Below, in pieces: positions 4,415 to 5,720 of a stretch of 5,720 nucleotides of DNA. Position 1 is the first letter of the stretch; every line of letters starts with the position of its first letter. The stretch is from the NCBI GenBank assembly GCA_031287285.1, contig JAITTC010000090.1, forward strand, positions 1 through 5,720, in the 5' to 3' direction. The DNA is from Christensenellaceae bacterium (GTDB taxonomy: Bacteria; Bacillota; Clostridia; Christensenellales; UBA1750). The notes under the pieces were generated by a model that was not told the origin of the DNA, searched no databases, and worked only from the letters and a program-made list of their open reading frames with translations. The position numbers were made by a program, and so were the translations under genes.

Positions 4415-5720
4415 TTGGCTTTGTACGCAATTGACGGGGCGCTGTTTAAGAGGATGATCCTCACCGGCGCTTCCATGCTCGAAAAAAACAAGCAGGAAAT
4501 CGATGCGCTCAACGTCTTCCCCGTGCCGGACGGCGACACGGGCACGAATATGTCGCTGACGATGCTCTCGGCGGCGCGGGAGCTTGCGCCCCTCCTTAAT
4601 GGGGCAAGCGCCTCCGATGTGGCCGCGGCTGCCGCACGGGGCGCGCTGAAGGGCGCGCGCGGCAACTCGGGGGTCATCCTCTCACAGCTCTTTAGGGGCA
4701 TTGCAAGGGCGCTGGAGGGCCATGCCGAGATCGACGGCCGCGCTCTGGCAGAAAGCCTGCAGGCAGCCGTAGAAAGCGCCTACAAGGCAGTCATGAAGCC
4801 CAAGGAGGGCACGATCTTGACCGTGGCCAAGGCCGTGGCCGAAAGCGCGGCCAAAGACGCAGTGCACGGCGCCGGGGTCTATGAGATCCTGACCGGCCTG
4901 CTCGAGCAAGGCGATTTCGTTCTTAAAAAAACGCCGGAAATGCTGCCCGTTTTAAAGGCCGCCGGCGTGGTAGACGCGGGCGGCGCCGGGCTTTTGCTCA
5001 TCCTGCACGGCTTTAAGATGGCGGCGGACGGCGAGGAGGCCATGGAGGGCGAGCTCGCGCAGCGAATCTCGGCCCTGCAGGACCAAGGCAGGCCGGACGT
5101 GAGCTTTGATGAGGATTCCGGCATCGAATTTGGCTACTGCACCGAAACCTTCATCAAAAACCTGGCCGACAGGGACCCGTCCAGCGCGATTTTGCGCTTG
5201 CGCGAGGAGCTTTCAGCCATTGGCGACTGCGTTTTGGTCGTTGGCGACGAGGATCTCGTCAAGGTGCACGTGCACTCCAACGAGCCAGGCCGCGCGCTGC
5301 AGTATTGCCTGAATCTGGGCGAGCTGTCGTCTGTCAAGATCGACAATATGCGCGAGCAGCACCGCAACATCATCGAGGAAGCGGCCGAGTTCCATCAGCC
5401 TAAAGCGCCGAAGATCACGAAGGATCGCGGCTTTGTGGCGGTTGGCGCGGGCGAGGGGATCGAGGCCCTGTTCAAGGATTTAGGCGCGGATGAAACCGTT
5501 CTTGGCGGCCAAACGATGAACCCTTCGGCGGCTGACATTGCGGAGGCAGTGGAGCGCACGGGCGCCAGGGTCGTCTACGTTTTGCCCAACAACAAGAACA
5601 TCGTCCTGGCGGCCGAGCAGGCGAAAGAGCTGGTCGCGGGCCGCGAAATTCATGTGGTGCCCACGAGCTCCGTCCCGCAGGGCGTGGCGGCGATGATCGC
5701 CTTCGTGCCCGATGTAGACG
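4415..5720 (+). CDS. fakA: Fatty acid kinase subunit FakA (YloV, DAK2 domain), 3' truncated by window
   Basis: The frame is open from TTG 4415 to the window end, 435 codons of a family normally near 550, so about a fifth is missing. FakA is the ATP-binding catalytic subunit that phosphorylates fatty acids held by FakB (DegV family) proteins, feeding PlsX/PlsY phospholipid synthesis in the cytoplasm. The N-terminal DhaL/DAK2 kinase domain (about 1-200) shows NVFPVPDGDTGTN at 33-45, whose aspartates (D39, D41) bind the Mg-ATP, ARGNSGVILSQ at 81-91, KPKEGTILTV at 128-137 and GVVDAGGAG at 184-192. A middle domain has FGYCTE with C242 and VHVHSN with H285 and H287, matching the Cys-His-His zinc site described for S. 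aureus FakA. The C-terminal DegV-like domain begins with GGQTMNPS at 364-371, LPNNKNI at 390-396 and PTSSVPQG at 416-423. TTG 4415 is the only fitting start: it lies 27 bases after asp23. No fakB is visible. Confidence 0.95.
   Translation, partial: MALYAIDGALFKRMILTGASMLEKNKQEIDALNVFPVPDGDTGTNMSLTMLSAARELAPLLNGASASDVAAAAARGALKGARGNSGVILSQLFRGIARALEGHAEIDGRALAESLQAAVESAYKAVMKPKEGTILTVAKAVAESAAKDAVHGAGVYEILTGLLEQGDFVLKKTPEMLPVLKAAGVVDAGGAGLLLILHGFKMAADGEEAMEGELAQRISALQDQGRPDVSFDEDSGIEFGYCTETFIKNLADRDPSSAILRLREELSAIGDCVLVVGDEDLVKVHVHSNEPGRALQYCLNLGELSSVKIDNMREQHRNIIEEAAEFHQPKAPKITKDRGFVAVGAGEGIEALFKDLGADETVLGGQTMNPSAADIAEAVERTGARVVYVLPNNKNIVLAAEQAKELVAGREIHVVPTSSVPQGVAAMIAFVPDVD

Overview
The window reads as ordinary chromosomal housekeeping DNA from a GC-rich Gram-positive anaerobe-type Firmicute, most likely of class Clostridia. 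The basis is the gene order tilS-hpt-ftsH, an Asp23/YloU gene followed directly by a FakA/YloV gene, strong AGGAGG-type ribosome binding sites and repeated TTG start codons. Species or family cannot be fixed from the sequence alone. All six genes lie on the + strand, and gene density is high, with no intergenic gap above about 220 bases.

Layout. 1-210 is the 3' end of tilS (tRNA-Ile lysidine synthetase), overlapping by 41 bases the start of hpt (170-721, hypoxanthine phosphoribosyltransferase). A short spacer with an extended -10 promoter leads into ftsH (probably 848-2818, TTG start), the membrane AAA+ zinc protease. A 216-base spacer holds a 12-bp hairpin that looks like an intrinsic terminator for the minus strand. 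It leads into a PHP-domain phosphoesterase of the YciV/RNase AM family (3035-3868, TTG start). A 162-base spacer carries a textbook sigma-A-type promoter (TTGCAC-17-TATACT) and a short leader with an 8-bp direct repeat. It drives an Asp23/YloU protein (4031-4387) and, 27 bases later, fakA/yloV (4415 to the window end, TTG start, truncated by the window).

How the genes fit together. tilS, hpt and ftsH form a classic conserved Firmicutes cluster (tRNA decoding, purine salvage, membrane protein quality control). Asp23/YloU and FakA form a second conserved pair linked to the cell envelope and fatty acid phosphorylation. In Bacillus subtilis these two clusters are far apart; here they are joined, with the PHP phosphoesterase gene between them.

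No mobile element, CRISPR array, tRNA or rRNA gene, or recognisable new system was found. The points most worth a second look are small: the tilS-hpt overlap with an A7 run that could yield a fused protein, the TTG starts, the minus-strand terminator-like hairpin, and the repeat architecture around the asp23 promoter.
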